DNA of 64,000 bases from positions 75,001 to 139,000 of the forward strand of contig JACVTC010000095.1 in assembly GCA_016946835.1 (NCBI GenBank). Direction: 5' to 3'. The translations under genes were made by a program, and so were the position numbers. The DNA is from Neocallimastix lanati (nom. inval.) (Eukaryota > Neocallimastigomycota > Neocallimastigomycetes > Neocallimastigales > Neocallimastigaceae). The stretch's first letter is position 1, and each line of letters opens with the position of its first letter. The notes beneath the pieces are model-generated. The model did no database searches, had not been told where the DNA came from, and was given only the letters and a program-made list of their open reading frames with translations. Below are positions 24,450 through 35,800 of the stretch, piece after piece.

Positions 24450-27395
24450 ATTGATTACAAAAATAATAAAATTTACTTCTTGGAAAGCTACTGTAAAAAC
24501 CATTGCCCTTCTGCTAAGCGTAATAGGTTTGTTTTCCGTTCACAGAATATTACTGCTTCTCTCTTACCCAATAATGAACAGAAGGAAGAAATTCCTCTTG
24601 ACTCAATAATTCCAGATTCCATACCTGAAGACGAACTTAGCGATATGAACATTTGCGCTGCTTTAGTTCACAATAGTGAAATTAAGAATACCAAAAGAAA
24701 TAAAAAAATAATTAAAAAATATTATTATGACCTTTGTATTGTATTTGAAAAGAAAGAAGCTGATAAACTCCCTTCACACCGTGTTCATGATATATCCATT
24801 GATTTAGTTCCCGGTGCTCAACTTTATTTTGGACCAATTTATTCGTTGACTGTTGAAGAAAAGAAGGCACTTCGTGAATACATTAAGGAAAACCTTGCTA
24901 AAGGATTCATTAGAAAATCAAAATCTCCTGCTGGTGCCCCGGTGCTATTTGTTAGAAAACGTGACGGTTCTCTTAGACTTTGTGTTGACTATAGAAAGCT
25001 CAATTCTATCACCATTAGAAACAGTTATCCAATTCCTAGGATATCTGATTTGAGAGAATCATTTAAAGGTGCTATTATTTTCTCTCGGCTTGACTTAAGA
25101 TCTGCCTATAACTTAGTTCGTGTCAAGAAAGGCCATGAATACCTTACTGCTTTTCGTACTCCTTTTGGTCATTTTGAATACCGTGTAATGCCTTTTGGTT
25201 TACGTAATGCACCTTCGGTTTTTCAACGCTTCATCCAAGACATTTTTTCTGATGATATTGGCTTGTTTCTCTTTGTCTACTTAGATGATATTATAATATA
25301 TTCGAAAAACCTTACTGAACATATTAAACATGTTCATCATGTCCTTTCCTTGCTAGTCAAAAATGGTCTCTATGTAAAACTAGAAAAATGTGAATTTCAC
25401 GTTCCTGAAACTACTTTTTTAGGATTTGTTGTATCAATAAATGGCCTTTCTATGGATAAAAACAAAGTAAAATCAATTCTTGAATGGCCTACTCCAAAAA
25501 ACATGAATGAACTTCAAAGTTTCCTCGGACTCTGTAACTACTATAGGAAATTCATAAAGAATTTCGCCATAATTATGGAAACCTTAAGAATACTCCTCAA
25601 GAAGAATAACGAGTTCAAATGGAATGATGATGCTGAGAATGCCTTCAAAAAATTAAAACTTGCTTTTACCACAGACGAAATCCTTATCTACCCCGACCCA
25701 GATAAGGAATTCACTGTTGAAACTGATGCCAGTGATTTTGTTGTGGGTTGCATTCTTTCTCAAATCAGTGACAAGGATAACGAACTTCACCCTGTCGCTT
25801 TTCATTCTAGGTCTTTGTCATCTTCTGAATTAAATTATACAATATATGACAAGGAACTACTCGCTATTATCACCGCTTTTGAAACCTGGCGTCACCACCT
25901 TGAAGGGGCTAAGTTTCCTGTTCAAATCATTACCGATCACAGGAATTTATTATATTTTAAAAAGCCTCAACATTTAAACCAACGCCAGATAAGATGGAGC
26001 CTCTTTCTTTCTAAGTTTGACTTTAGGATTTCGTTCAGACCTGGATCAAGGTGTGGTAAACCAGATTCGTTGTCGAGACGTCCGGATTATAAATCCGTGG
26101 TTTCCCTCCACAACAAAGACCGTCCTTTATTGGATGATAATGCCTTATGTTGTGCAAACACTGATAATATTAGTAGTTTGATTGATGCCCAAACGGCTGA
26201 CACATATTGTAAATCTATTTTAGAAAAGATTAAAACTAAGTCAAACACAGTCAAAAGTTCTTTATTTTCTTTAAATGAAGGGGTCTTACATTTCCAAAAC
26301 AGAATCATCGTCCCATCCACTTTAAGAGCAAGAATTTTGAAATCTTTTCATGACTCACCCACCAACGGACACCAAGGTATTGACAAAACTCTTGAAAAAA
26401 TCAAGAGATACTACTGGTGGCCTAATATGAAGAAAGATATTCATAATTATGTACTTTCTTGTTCAACTTGTGCTAGGTGTAAAATTCGTAGACATAAACC
26501 CTACGGAAAAATTCAACCGTTGCCTGTTCCCAATAAACCATGGGAAATTATTGGGGTTGATTTTATAGTTTCGTTACCTAGTTCACAAAATTGCACATGT
26601 ATTATGGTGGTTTCGGATCACTTAACAAAGATGATCCATTTAGTACCTTGCTCCGACGTCCCTTCCGCTGACCTGACCGCCAAGATGCTCCTTTACAACG
26701 TTTTTCGGTATCATGGATTCCCTAAAATCATTGTCTCTGATCATATCTCTCAGTTCTCTTCTGAATTTTGGACCTCACTCTGCTCAGCTCTAAATACTAA
26801 GCCAAGACTCGCTACTGCTCATCACCAACAAACAAATGGTCAAGTCGAAAGGGCTAATTCCGTAATCGAACAATATTTACGATGCTACTGTTCTACTGCC
26901 CAAAATGAATGGTGCTTTTATCTACCTCTTTGTGAAATGGCTTATAACAACTCATTTCACAAATCTATAAACATGTCGCCTTTCTGTGCAAATTATGGCT
27001 TTAATCCAGTATGCAATATTGATTCTCCTCCTGTTCTTTTAAATGATAATGCCTCTGTACTTACTAGGGATTGGTCTGCCCATTTTGATGCCCTTAAAAA
27101 GCACCTTATCAAAGCTAAAGAAGATTTCAAAAAGTTTGGTGACTCTAGGAAAGCTTCTGGTCCTACTTTCCATGTTAACGACATGGTTTGGTTGAAAAGG
27201 TATTACTTCTCCAATGAACCTGCAAAAAAGCTTTCTAACCAGTATCTTGGACCCTTTAAGGTCATAGAAGTGAGGGAAAGAATGAACTACCGGCTTGAAT
27301 TACCAGAAAATCTTCATTTACACCCGGTATTTCATATCTCGCAGTTGGAGCCTTATACTGAAAGAGACATAGGATTAAAGGAACCATCACCATAA
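24450..27395 (+). pseudogene. Element A pol part: RT, RNase H, integrase
   Basis: Right part of element A after the B insertion. Reverse transcriptase carries YLDD (VYLDDIIIYSK); RNase H starts with ETDASDFVVG; integrase has a zinc finger (HDSPTNGHQG, then CSTCARCK) and a catalytic core (GVDFIVSLP, then FSSEFW and [13 protein letters not shown]). It ends HPVFHISQLEPY plus a short tail with no chromodomain. A natural stop is followed within 10 bp by a polypurine tract and the 3' LTR. The element as a whole is inactive because it is split. Confidence 0.88.
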
Positions 27396-28060
27396 AGGGA
27401 GCAATGTAAGAATCTATAATTATTTTTAACAAAATAATTATATTTTCTTAGTTAGGTTATAATTAATATAACTTTTACTTAACTCATATTTCATTTATAC
27501 ACCTAATTATAATTAATAATTTATTTAATTATATATTAAAATTTTATTTAGTTTAATATTAAAAATTTATTTAATTAAATAATTTTTATACATTTAAAAT
27601 AATATTAAATTTATTTAATTATTCACTTAATTATTAAATTTATTAGTTTTAGTTTTCTCTCACTTATTAAATCATAAACTAAAACACTATTCTGTATTCT
27701 ATCATGTATTTCGTATTGTATTAATCATGTATTTTATTATTAATGTATTGTTTTATATTTTTTATGTAAAGTTCTATAAAATAGAACTAAATAGATTAAA
27801 TTTTAAATTTTATGATCGAAATAATTTTCATTATTTTATTCTTTTATTTTCGATCATTATATTAGATTAAGTAATCGGTTAATTAAGGTTTTTCCAATTA
27901 CTTCTTAAAAGTAATCGGTTTTACTTAATTAACGCGATGATCGATATGGATAGAATATCGATCAAAAAACTTATCTAGGTTTTTCTTCTAGTCTTTTCCT
28001 AGATAAGAGATTTGTTAAGATTAGAACCCCTTTTGATTTTAACCTTATTTTGACAAAAAA

Positions 28061-28101
28061 GTATAAATAAGGCTCTTGAGTTCTCTTTGAGAAATCAAGA
28101 G
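28061..28101 (+). promoter_or_regulatory. TATA box and start-site hairpin in LTR A
   Basis: GTATAAATAA at 28061-28070 is followed by a strong hairpin at 28073-28101: outer stem CTCTTGA/TCAAGAG, inner stem TTCTC/GAGAA, loop TTT. If transcription starts just after the TATA box, this folds at the very 5' end of the RNA, like a TAR element. The inverted LTR copy has the same structure; the old copy at 14345 keeps the inner stem. Confidence 0.5.
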
Positions 28102-28338
28102 TTATTATTATAACAATTATAATATAATAATAATAACAATAGTTTTAACATTTAAAATTTCTAATAAATAATAAAACAAATTATTTTAATAAAACAGATT
28201 TTATAATTAAAACTTTTCCTTATCAATTTTAGTGTTTCGTCTATTATAATTCGTTATAATAAACTCGATAATTAGAAAGAACCATAGGTAAGTATGATTC
28301 TTTTCTAAACCTTTAATATTAGCAGTTAGAGCTAATAT

Positions 28339-29073
28339 TGTTAAAATTAAGATATTAAATAGTTTTATGATTAATAACGTTACTAGGTTAATATGTTGAT
28401 TATATATTAATAATCCAACAATAATTAATTAATAATAATATAAAAATAATATAAGATAAATAGTTAAGTTATTTAAACACTTAATATCTAAGAATATTTT
28501 AAATAATAATTTCTTTGAAGGATTTATGAAAATATTTATTTATTGAATTATTAGTATATAATTATTGTAAATACAATAACCTTACAAAGAACATAAAAGA
28601 TAGATTTTTACATCTTTCTTTTATACTTTGTAAGTTACATAATAATAGTATTTAATTATAAAATATTAATAATATTGTAATATGAATATTAATAAAATAT
28701 TAAGATAATAACAATATCGATATGTTTAAAATATTTAATATAACTAAATAAATTTAATTTATAATTATATAATTAATTTGAATAATTAAAAATAGTAGTT
28801 AATATATATGATGTAAACATATATATAAACATAATATAAATAAATACATGTGACGTCATATGTAGATAATTGAAATTATTAATATAAATCTTATTTACTA
28901 ATATTCTCAGAATTATTAGGCCTAAGATAATTCTTTAAATATTAAATAAGAATTTATATTAATTATTAATTATTTAAATATATATATTATTTATAATTAA
29001 ATAAATAATATTTTTTAACTATTGAAATGTAAATAACTGAAATTGAGATTTCAATTCAGTTATAATTTCAATA
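28339..29073 (-). mobile_element. Solo F LTR inside LTR A
   Basis: 735-bp solo LTR of the F family, in the minus sense relative to element F. On the plus strand it starts TGTTAAAATTAAGATAT and ends CAGTTATAATTTCAATA. Flanked by AATAT at 28334-28338 and 29074-29078. It resembles the solo copy at 53038 and the F 5' LTR at 31382 closely. Confidence 0.88.
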
Positions 29074-29128
29074 AATATTAATAATTAATAATTTAATTAT
29101 AATTTTTAATTAAGTTATTACAAAAAAA

Positions 29129-29915
29129 TGGTATGGTTCATATAATTTTAGGAATATAATAATAATTAACACAAATAATAAAATTACAATAAAAAAAAAT
29201 AATTTGTTTTAAAATCAATATTTATTTATTTAAATTTATAAAAGAAAAATAATAATATAATTATTTATTTAATAAAAAGAAAGTTATTGATTATATTTTA
29301 TTTCACTAAAAATTACATGTATTTATATTTTTTTATCAAATTAAAATTTGTAAAGCCTAACTATTTTTTTAATAAACTAATTACTATTTATTTTTATAAA
29401 TAAAACATTTAAATTGAAATTGAATTATTATTTTAGTTAATAATATTATTGTTATAAATAGTAGTTATATATTATTGAATTATTAATTATTTAATAATAG
29501 TTTAATACTAATATATATAAAATAAAAATAAAGAGATTATACAGAATATTTTATTGTGGTTTAGTTAAATTTAGTAATTAAAAATAAATTTATATTGATA
29601 ACGAAAATTTTAATAACTAATTAAATAGATTTGATTATTTTCAATATAACATAATACAAAAGAAATATAATATTAATATATTAAGTGGGCAAGGACAATA
29701 TTCTTGGCTAAAGATTTTTAATACATTATATGGAATCGGATCGATAATTCAAAAAGGAATTATAAGTTAATTGGTGATTTATTAACTTAAGATTTCTATT
29801 TAGTAATATTTGAAGAATATTGGAAAGTTCCAATTATATAGAATAGAATAATCTATAAGGTTAGAATAATTAATATTATTCTAGCACAATTAGTATTATT
29901 TGTTCATTCTGTATT
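29129..29915 (-). mobile_element. Solo LTR K2 (K/C superfamily)
   Basis: About 787 bp from TGGTATGGTT to TTCTGTATT. It shares the starting TATGGTT, a GTAAAGCC motif and a TTC(A/G)TTCT(T/G)TA end with K (51719) and C, but is strongly diverged, so it is old. Separated from LTR A by six A and from G2 by five A. The strand is inferred from the C family. Confidence 0.6.
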
Positions 29916-29920
29916 AAAAA

Positions 29921-30443
29921 TGTTGAGATTCATATTAGAAAAGGAGTGTGAACATTAAATAAAGAGATAACTTAACTTACTACTAAATTACACTAAAAGA
30001 ATTTATTATTACACATTATAAATTTTATTTAAAGAACTATTATTAAAAATATTTATTATTTATAAACTATATAATTATTTTATTGTTAAAAATAACTTTA
30101 TTAATATTAATATTTATTTTAATAACAATATGGGAAACCTTTCAATTATTATTACTATTATCACTACTATTTTTACTATTTCTTTCCTCAGAAAGGCCCC
30201 CTTCATAAAATAATATGGATAATACATATTTTATATTATTTAATTACATTATTAAAATCCAATCATTTAATTAATAAATTACATAAATTTAATATTTAAA
30301 ATTTAAAATATAATTAATATAAAAAAAATTATTATATAGAATATAAGAAAATTATTAATAGTAAAGAATATAATAATATATTTTTATATAATAAATTATT
30401 AAAAATTTAATTAAAAATATCATTATTATTCTATTCTTTATCA
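29921..30443 (-). mobile_element. Solo LTR G2
   Basis: 523 bp from TGTTGAGATTCATATTAG to ATTCTTTATCA. Almost the same as G at 52559 once the F LTR inside that copy is set aside. It shows the uninterrupted sequence (ATAAATTATTAAAAA) at the point where G carries the F insertion. Strand inferred from the shared CTTTATCA end with element C's LTR. Confidence 0.8.
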
Positions 30444-30446
30444 AAA

Positions 30447-31381
30447 TGTAATAATTTAATTAAAAAATTATAATTAAATTATTAATCATTAATATTAGCT
30501 CTAACTGCTAATATTAAAGGTTTAGAAAAGAATCATACTTACCTATGGTTCTTTCTAATTATCGAGTTTATTATAACGAATTATAATAGACGAAACACTA
30601 AAATTAATAAAGAAAAGTTTTAATTATAAAATTTGTTTTATAAAAATAATTTGTTTTATTATTTATTAGAAATTTTAAATGTTAAAACTATTGTTATTAT
30701 TATTATATTATAATTGTTATAATAATAACTCTTGATTTCTCAAAGAGAACTCAAGAGCCTTATTTATACTTTTTTGTCAAAATAAGGTTAAAATCAAAAG
30801 GGGTTCTAATCTTAACAAATCTCTTATCTAGGAAAAGACTAGAAGAAAAACCTAGATAAGTTTTTTGATCGATATTCTATCCATATCGATCATCGCGTTA
30901 ATTAAGTAAAACCGATTACTTTTAAGAAGTAATTGGAAAAACCTTAATTAACCGATTACTTAATCTAATATAATGATCGAAAATAAAAGAATAAAATAAT
31001 GAAAATTATTTCGATCATAAAATTTAAAATTTAATCTATTTAGTTCTATTTTATAGAACTTTACATAAAAAATATAAAACAATACATTAATAATAAAATA
31101 CATGATTAATACAATACGAAATACATGATAGAATACAGAATAGTGTTTTAGTTTATGATTTAATAAGTGAGAGAAAACTAAAACTAATAAATTTAATAAT
31201 TAAGTGAATAATTAAATAAATTTAATATTATTTTAAATGTATAAAAATTATTTAATTAAATAAATTTTTAATATTAAACTAAATAAAATTTTAATATATA
31301 ATTAAATAAATTATTAATTATAATTAGGTGTATAAATGAAATATGAGTTAAGTAAAAGTTATATTAATTATAACCTAACTA
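30447..31381 (-). repeat. Inverted LTR A copy, cut by element F
   Basis: Reverse-complement copy of the LTR at 27405, beginning TGTAATAATTTAATT and ending at AACCTAACTA, where element F was inserted; the last 45 or so bases of the LTR are therefore missing here. Apart from the F LTR in the left copy, the two arms are nearly identical by eye, so the inverted pair is young. Confidence 0.85.
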
Positions 31382-32825
31382 TGTTGAAATTATAACTGAA
31401 TTGAAATCTCAATTTCAGTTATTTACATTTCAATAGTTAAAAAATATTATTTATTTAATTATAAATAATATATATATTTAAATAATTAATAATTAATATA
31501 AATTCTTATTTAATATTTAAAGAATTATCTTAGGCCTAATAATTCTGAGAATATTAGTAAATAAGATTTATATTAATAATTTCAATTATCTACATATGAC
31601 GTCACATGTATTTATTTATGATATGCGGGACTTTTATGTGCTACTAATTTTTAATAGTATCGTTATATTTAATTAACCTTTATTAATATATTTTAATTTA
31701 TAAAACCCCATTAACCAAGGGTCTTCTCTCCACTACAAAATAAAGAAGAGTAGTTATTAGAAATCTTTATAATAATTTAATTATTAATAATAATAAATAT
31801 ACATTTAAAATATATTATATCGGAGTATAGTATAATATATAATAAATATATATTAAAATAATAAATATAATAAATATAACTATATAATTCTTAAAATGAA
31901 AATAAGAATAATAAAGTTAAATATATAAGAATATAATTATATAATAAATATGAATATAATAAATAATATCAACTATATATATTTAATTATAATTAAAATA
32001 ACTAAAACTATTTCATTATATTATATATTATAATATATAGAAGTATTATGTATTTTTAATATAAATTTTAAAATAAATATGAATAGTTAAGTTATATATA
32101 TAATAATATTCTTATTATATATATTTAGAAGAAATTAACTATTTAATTTAATATATTTAATATATTTCATATTATAATGAATAATATATATATAAATATT
32201 GAATAATATATGAATAAAAAATTATTTCAAATATTATTATTGACAAAAGAGATATAAATTTAATATTTAATAATTATTATTAAATATACAAATATGTTGC
32301 TACACATATTTGTTTTATATCATTTATATTATGTTTATATATATGTTTACATCATATATATTAACTACTATTTTTAATTATTCAAATTAATTATATAATT
32401 ATAAATTAAATTTATTTAGTTATATTAAATATTTTAAACATATCGATATTGTTATTATCTTAATATTTTATTAATATTCATATTACAATATTATTAATAT
32501 CTTATAATTAAATACTATTATTATGTAACTTACAAAGTATAAAAGAAAGATGTAAAAATCTATCTTTTATGTTCTTTGTAAGGTTATTGTATTTACAATA
32601 ATTATATACTAATAATTCAATAAATAAATATTTTCATCAATCCTTCAAGGAAATTATTATTTAAAATATTCTTAGATATTAAGTGTTTAAATAACTTAAC
32701 TATTTATCTTATATTATTTTTATATTATTATTAATTAATTATTGTTGGATTATTAATATATAATTCAACATATTAACCTAGTAACGTTATTAATCATAAA
32801 ACTATTTTATATCTTAATTTTAACA
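31382..32825 (+). repeat. 5' LTR of element F, carrying insertion H
   Basis: Starts TGTTGAAATTATAACTG and ends CTTAATTTTAACA. Without H and its duplication it is about 736 bp, in line with the solo F LTRs of 726 and 735 bp. Directly followed by ATAACCTTACCC, with no TGG-type tRNA primer site. Confidence 0.85.
31619..32322. mobile_element. Insertion H, probable solo LTR
   Basis: 704-bp insertion in the F 5' LTR. The ends TGATAT and ATATCA form perfect 6-bp inverted termini and are flanked by TTTA (31615-31618 and 32323-32326), a 4-bp duplication. The undisturbed sequence is seen in the solo F LTRs. Inside are ATAAAACCCC and TCTTCTCTCCACTAC, like an LTR promoter region. J's LTR also starts TGATATG. 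A small DNA transposon with GATAT/ATATC ends and a 6-bp duplication is the alternative. Confidence 0.6.
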
Positions 32826-32859
32826 ATAACCTTACCCTAGTTTTGGTTACTATTTTAAT

Positions 32860-35800
32860 ATGTCTTTTTACAATAATGTATGGGCTGACATTGCTCCAAT
32901 GTCAGAAGTTAATAAATTAAGGTCTGACGCCCAAATTACTGTATCCGAATTGGCTTCTTCTGTTAATGATAGCTTTTTATTAAAAGAAGATTTTAATGAA
33001 TATAACAAGGACTTACAAAAAAAACTTTATACACTTTACAAAGATAATAAAAATATTATTAATCAATTATCTAATTTAACAAAAATTTTAGATGAAAAGT
33101 TAAATATAAATATTGCTACAAATGATATTCCTTCTACTAGTCAAACACAAGAGGATAATGTATCTACCACTACTAGACGTGATGATGACAATGATGTTAT
33201 TATGAGGAATGCTTTTTCAAACCGTTTACAACAAGTTCCTGAACCTGGATTTTTCTCTGGAGATACTAAAGAAACTGATCTATTCTGTCAACTTTGTGAA
33301 GATACTTTTAAAACATATCCAAATTCAGAAGCTACAGAAGATATCAAAATTAACTTTATTAAATCCCGTTTAAGAGATGGCGCTCATAATTGGTATCTAG
33401 CTACGTACAAGGATACAAACCCAAAAACTCTTTCTGAATTGACTACTGAATTAAGAAAAGCATTTTCCAACGCTGCAAGCAAAAAATTAGCTAAGATTCA
33501 ATTAATAAAATTGAAACATAATTATGGGAAAATAAATGATTATATTGAACAATTTAGAACTCTTTCGAATGGTCTTGGATTCAGTGAAGAAGCCTTAGTT
33601 TTAATTTTCTATAATGGGTTACATTCAAAATTCCAAGAAGTAATTGAAGAAATGGAAGAATTCCCTGTTGATCTTGGTACTATTTATACTAAATGTATTT
33701 AACTTGAAAATACATTAAAAACAAAAAATCAAATAAAAACAAATAATGGTAATTCAAAACTTTTTAGAAGCAGTAATAATAAACATTCAAAACACGTTAG
33801 TACCCATATTAATCATGATAAAAATTATAATTCTAATAACAATTATAATAACAAAAGTAATTATAATAATTACAATAATAACAATTATAATAGTAATAAA
33901 ACTAGTAGCAATAATAATAAAACAAAAAACTAAACAATGGACTTCAACAGAAGTCCAATATAATAAAAAACACAAGAATTCTTCATTATAATTTTCCTAC
34001 ATTTAATAATGTAGTAAATAAAAAATTACCCTCAACTTTCCTTTTATTTGATACATATATTCCAACAACATTTTCAAATAATATAAAAAATATTAAAAAT
34101 GATAATAATAAATTAAAAACTGAATCGATGTTAGATTCAGGCTCCTTCTGTAATTTTATTACAGAAGAATTAGTAAAAACATTAAAATTGAAAAAATATA
34201 ATTTAAAATCAAAAATTTTAGTCAAAGGAATTTCTGGTGATACAACCCAGATAAAGAATTATGTTTGGCTAAAATTTCAAATCAAAATTAATGAAAATAA
34301 AAGAGTTTATTTTAAAAATTTCAGAGAAAAATTTTTAATTTCGAATTGTATCCCAACAAAACTACTTTTTGGAAACCAATTTATGAGGAAGTTTAATATT
34401 CATTATGACTATGATAAAAACTTCCTATATTCTTATTTAAATTCTCACTTTTATAACAAAATTAATAAAAATACTAATAAAAATCCACAATATTATTCTC
34501 GGTTTAATTCAGTGATAAAAAGATTTTTAAAAAATTATTTTTTAAAACATAAATTCATAAAAAAATTTAATTATACAAAAAATTCAAAAAATTTCAAAAA
34601 TTTTAATCAAAATAAATTAAATTTTAAACTTAATAAATATAAAAAATTTCTTCATAAAAAATTCAATTTTTTAACCAATAAAATATTTTTTAAATTAAAA
34701 AACAATCACCAAAATAAAAAATATAAAATTAATAATAAATTTAACTATAATTATTTAATTTATTCATTTTTAACAAATAAAGAAAATTATGAAGAAGATA
34801 TTGAAGATATAAAAATCGAAAATATTCCGCTTCAATATCGAGATTTGGCTGTTGTATTTAGTAAGAAAGAAGCAGATAAACTACCGCCACATCGTTTAAC
34901 TGACTGTAAAATAGTTTTAGAAAAGGATGCTTCTCTTCATTACGGACCTATCTACCCATTATCTGAAGAAGAAAATAAAGTTTTAAAAGAATATATAGAA
35001 GAAAATTTAAAGAAGGGATTTATTAGACCTTCTGAATCTCCAGCTGGTTATCCTGTCTTATTTCAAAAAAAGAAAGATGGTTCTTTAAGATTGTGTGTGG
35101 ATTACAAAAAGTTAAACGCTGTTACCATTAGAAATTCATATCCTCTTCCACTTATTAATGATATCATTGAAAAGGTTAAAGGTGCAAAATATTTCACAAA
35201 ATTAGATCTAAGATCTGCCTATAACCTAATTCGTATAAAAGAGGGGGATGAATATAAAACAGCTTTTCGAACTAAATATGGTCATTACGAATATCTCGTA
35301 ATGCCTTTTGGGTTGAAAAATGCCCCAGCCACTTTTCAATCATTTATTAATTCTGTACTCAGACCTTATTTGGAAAAAAGTGTTATTTTATATTTGGATG
35401 ATATTTTAATTTATTCTGAGGATTTGGAAGAACATCACAAACAAGTAAGAAGTGTATTACAAACTTTAATTAATAATAATTTATACGCAAAATTAGAAAA
35501 ATGTGAATTCCATAAAGAAAAAGTTGAATTCCTAGATTACATTTTATCTGGTGATGGTGTATCTACTTACCCAAAGAAAATTAAATCTATAGAAGAGTGG
35601 CCAACTCCGAAAAATATTAAAGAAGTACAACGATTTTAGGCTTATGTAATTACTATAGGAGATTTGTAAAAAATTTTGCAAAAATAGCTAAGCCTCTCCA
35701 TAATTTAACAAGAAAAAATACAAAATTTATTTGGGATACAAATTGTGGAAATTCATTTAAATTATTAAAAAGTAAATTAACTACTTCTCCAGTACTGCAT

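Larger units (their letters stand above)
17060..29122 (+). mobile_element. Ty3/gypsy element A, split by element B
   Basis: Plus-strand LTR element. Parts: gag and protease on the left (17060-18154), the inserted element B (18155-24444), the rest of the protease region with reverse transcriptase, RNase H and integrase on the right (24450-27395), a polypurine tract (AAAGGGAGCAA) and a 3' LTR (27405-29122, itself carrying a solo F LTR). No matching 5' LTR is seen. The element is broken by the B insertion and by loss of its 5' end. There is no C-terminal chromodomain, unlike B, so A is a separate lineage. Confidence 0.85.
27405..29122 (+). repeat. 3' LTR of element A, carrying a solo F LTR
   Basis: Begins TGTAAGAATCTATAATT and ends AAGTTATTACA. 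The outer end is fixed by an inverted second copy that starts TGTAATAA at 30447. Without the inserted F LTR and its duplication (28339-29078) it is about 980 bp. It contains TATAAATAAGG (28061), a hairpin at the likely start site, and GAACCATAG followed by GTAAGTATG near 28285, a perfect fungal-type splice donor sequence. Since element A's gag is preceded by TTTAG, a spliced leader is possible; this is inference. Confidence 0.75.

Noticed and set aside
31619-32322. H as a Helitron
   Set aside because: It has a flanking duplication and inverted ends, which Helitrons lack, and no CTRR end.
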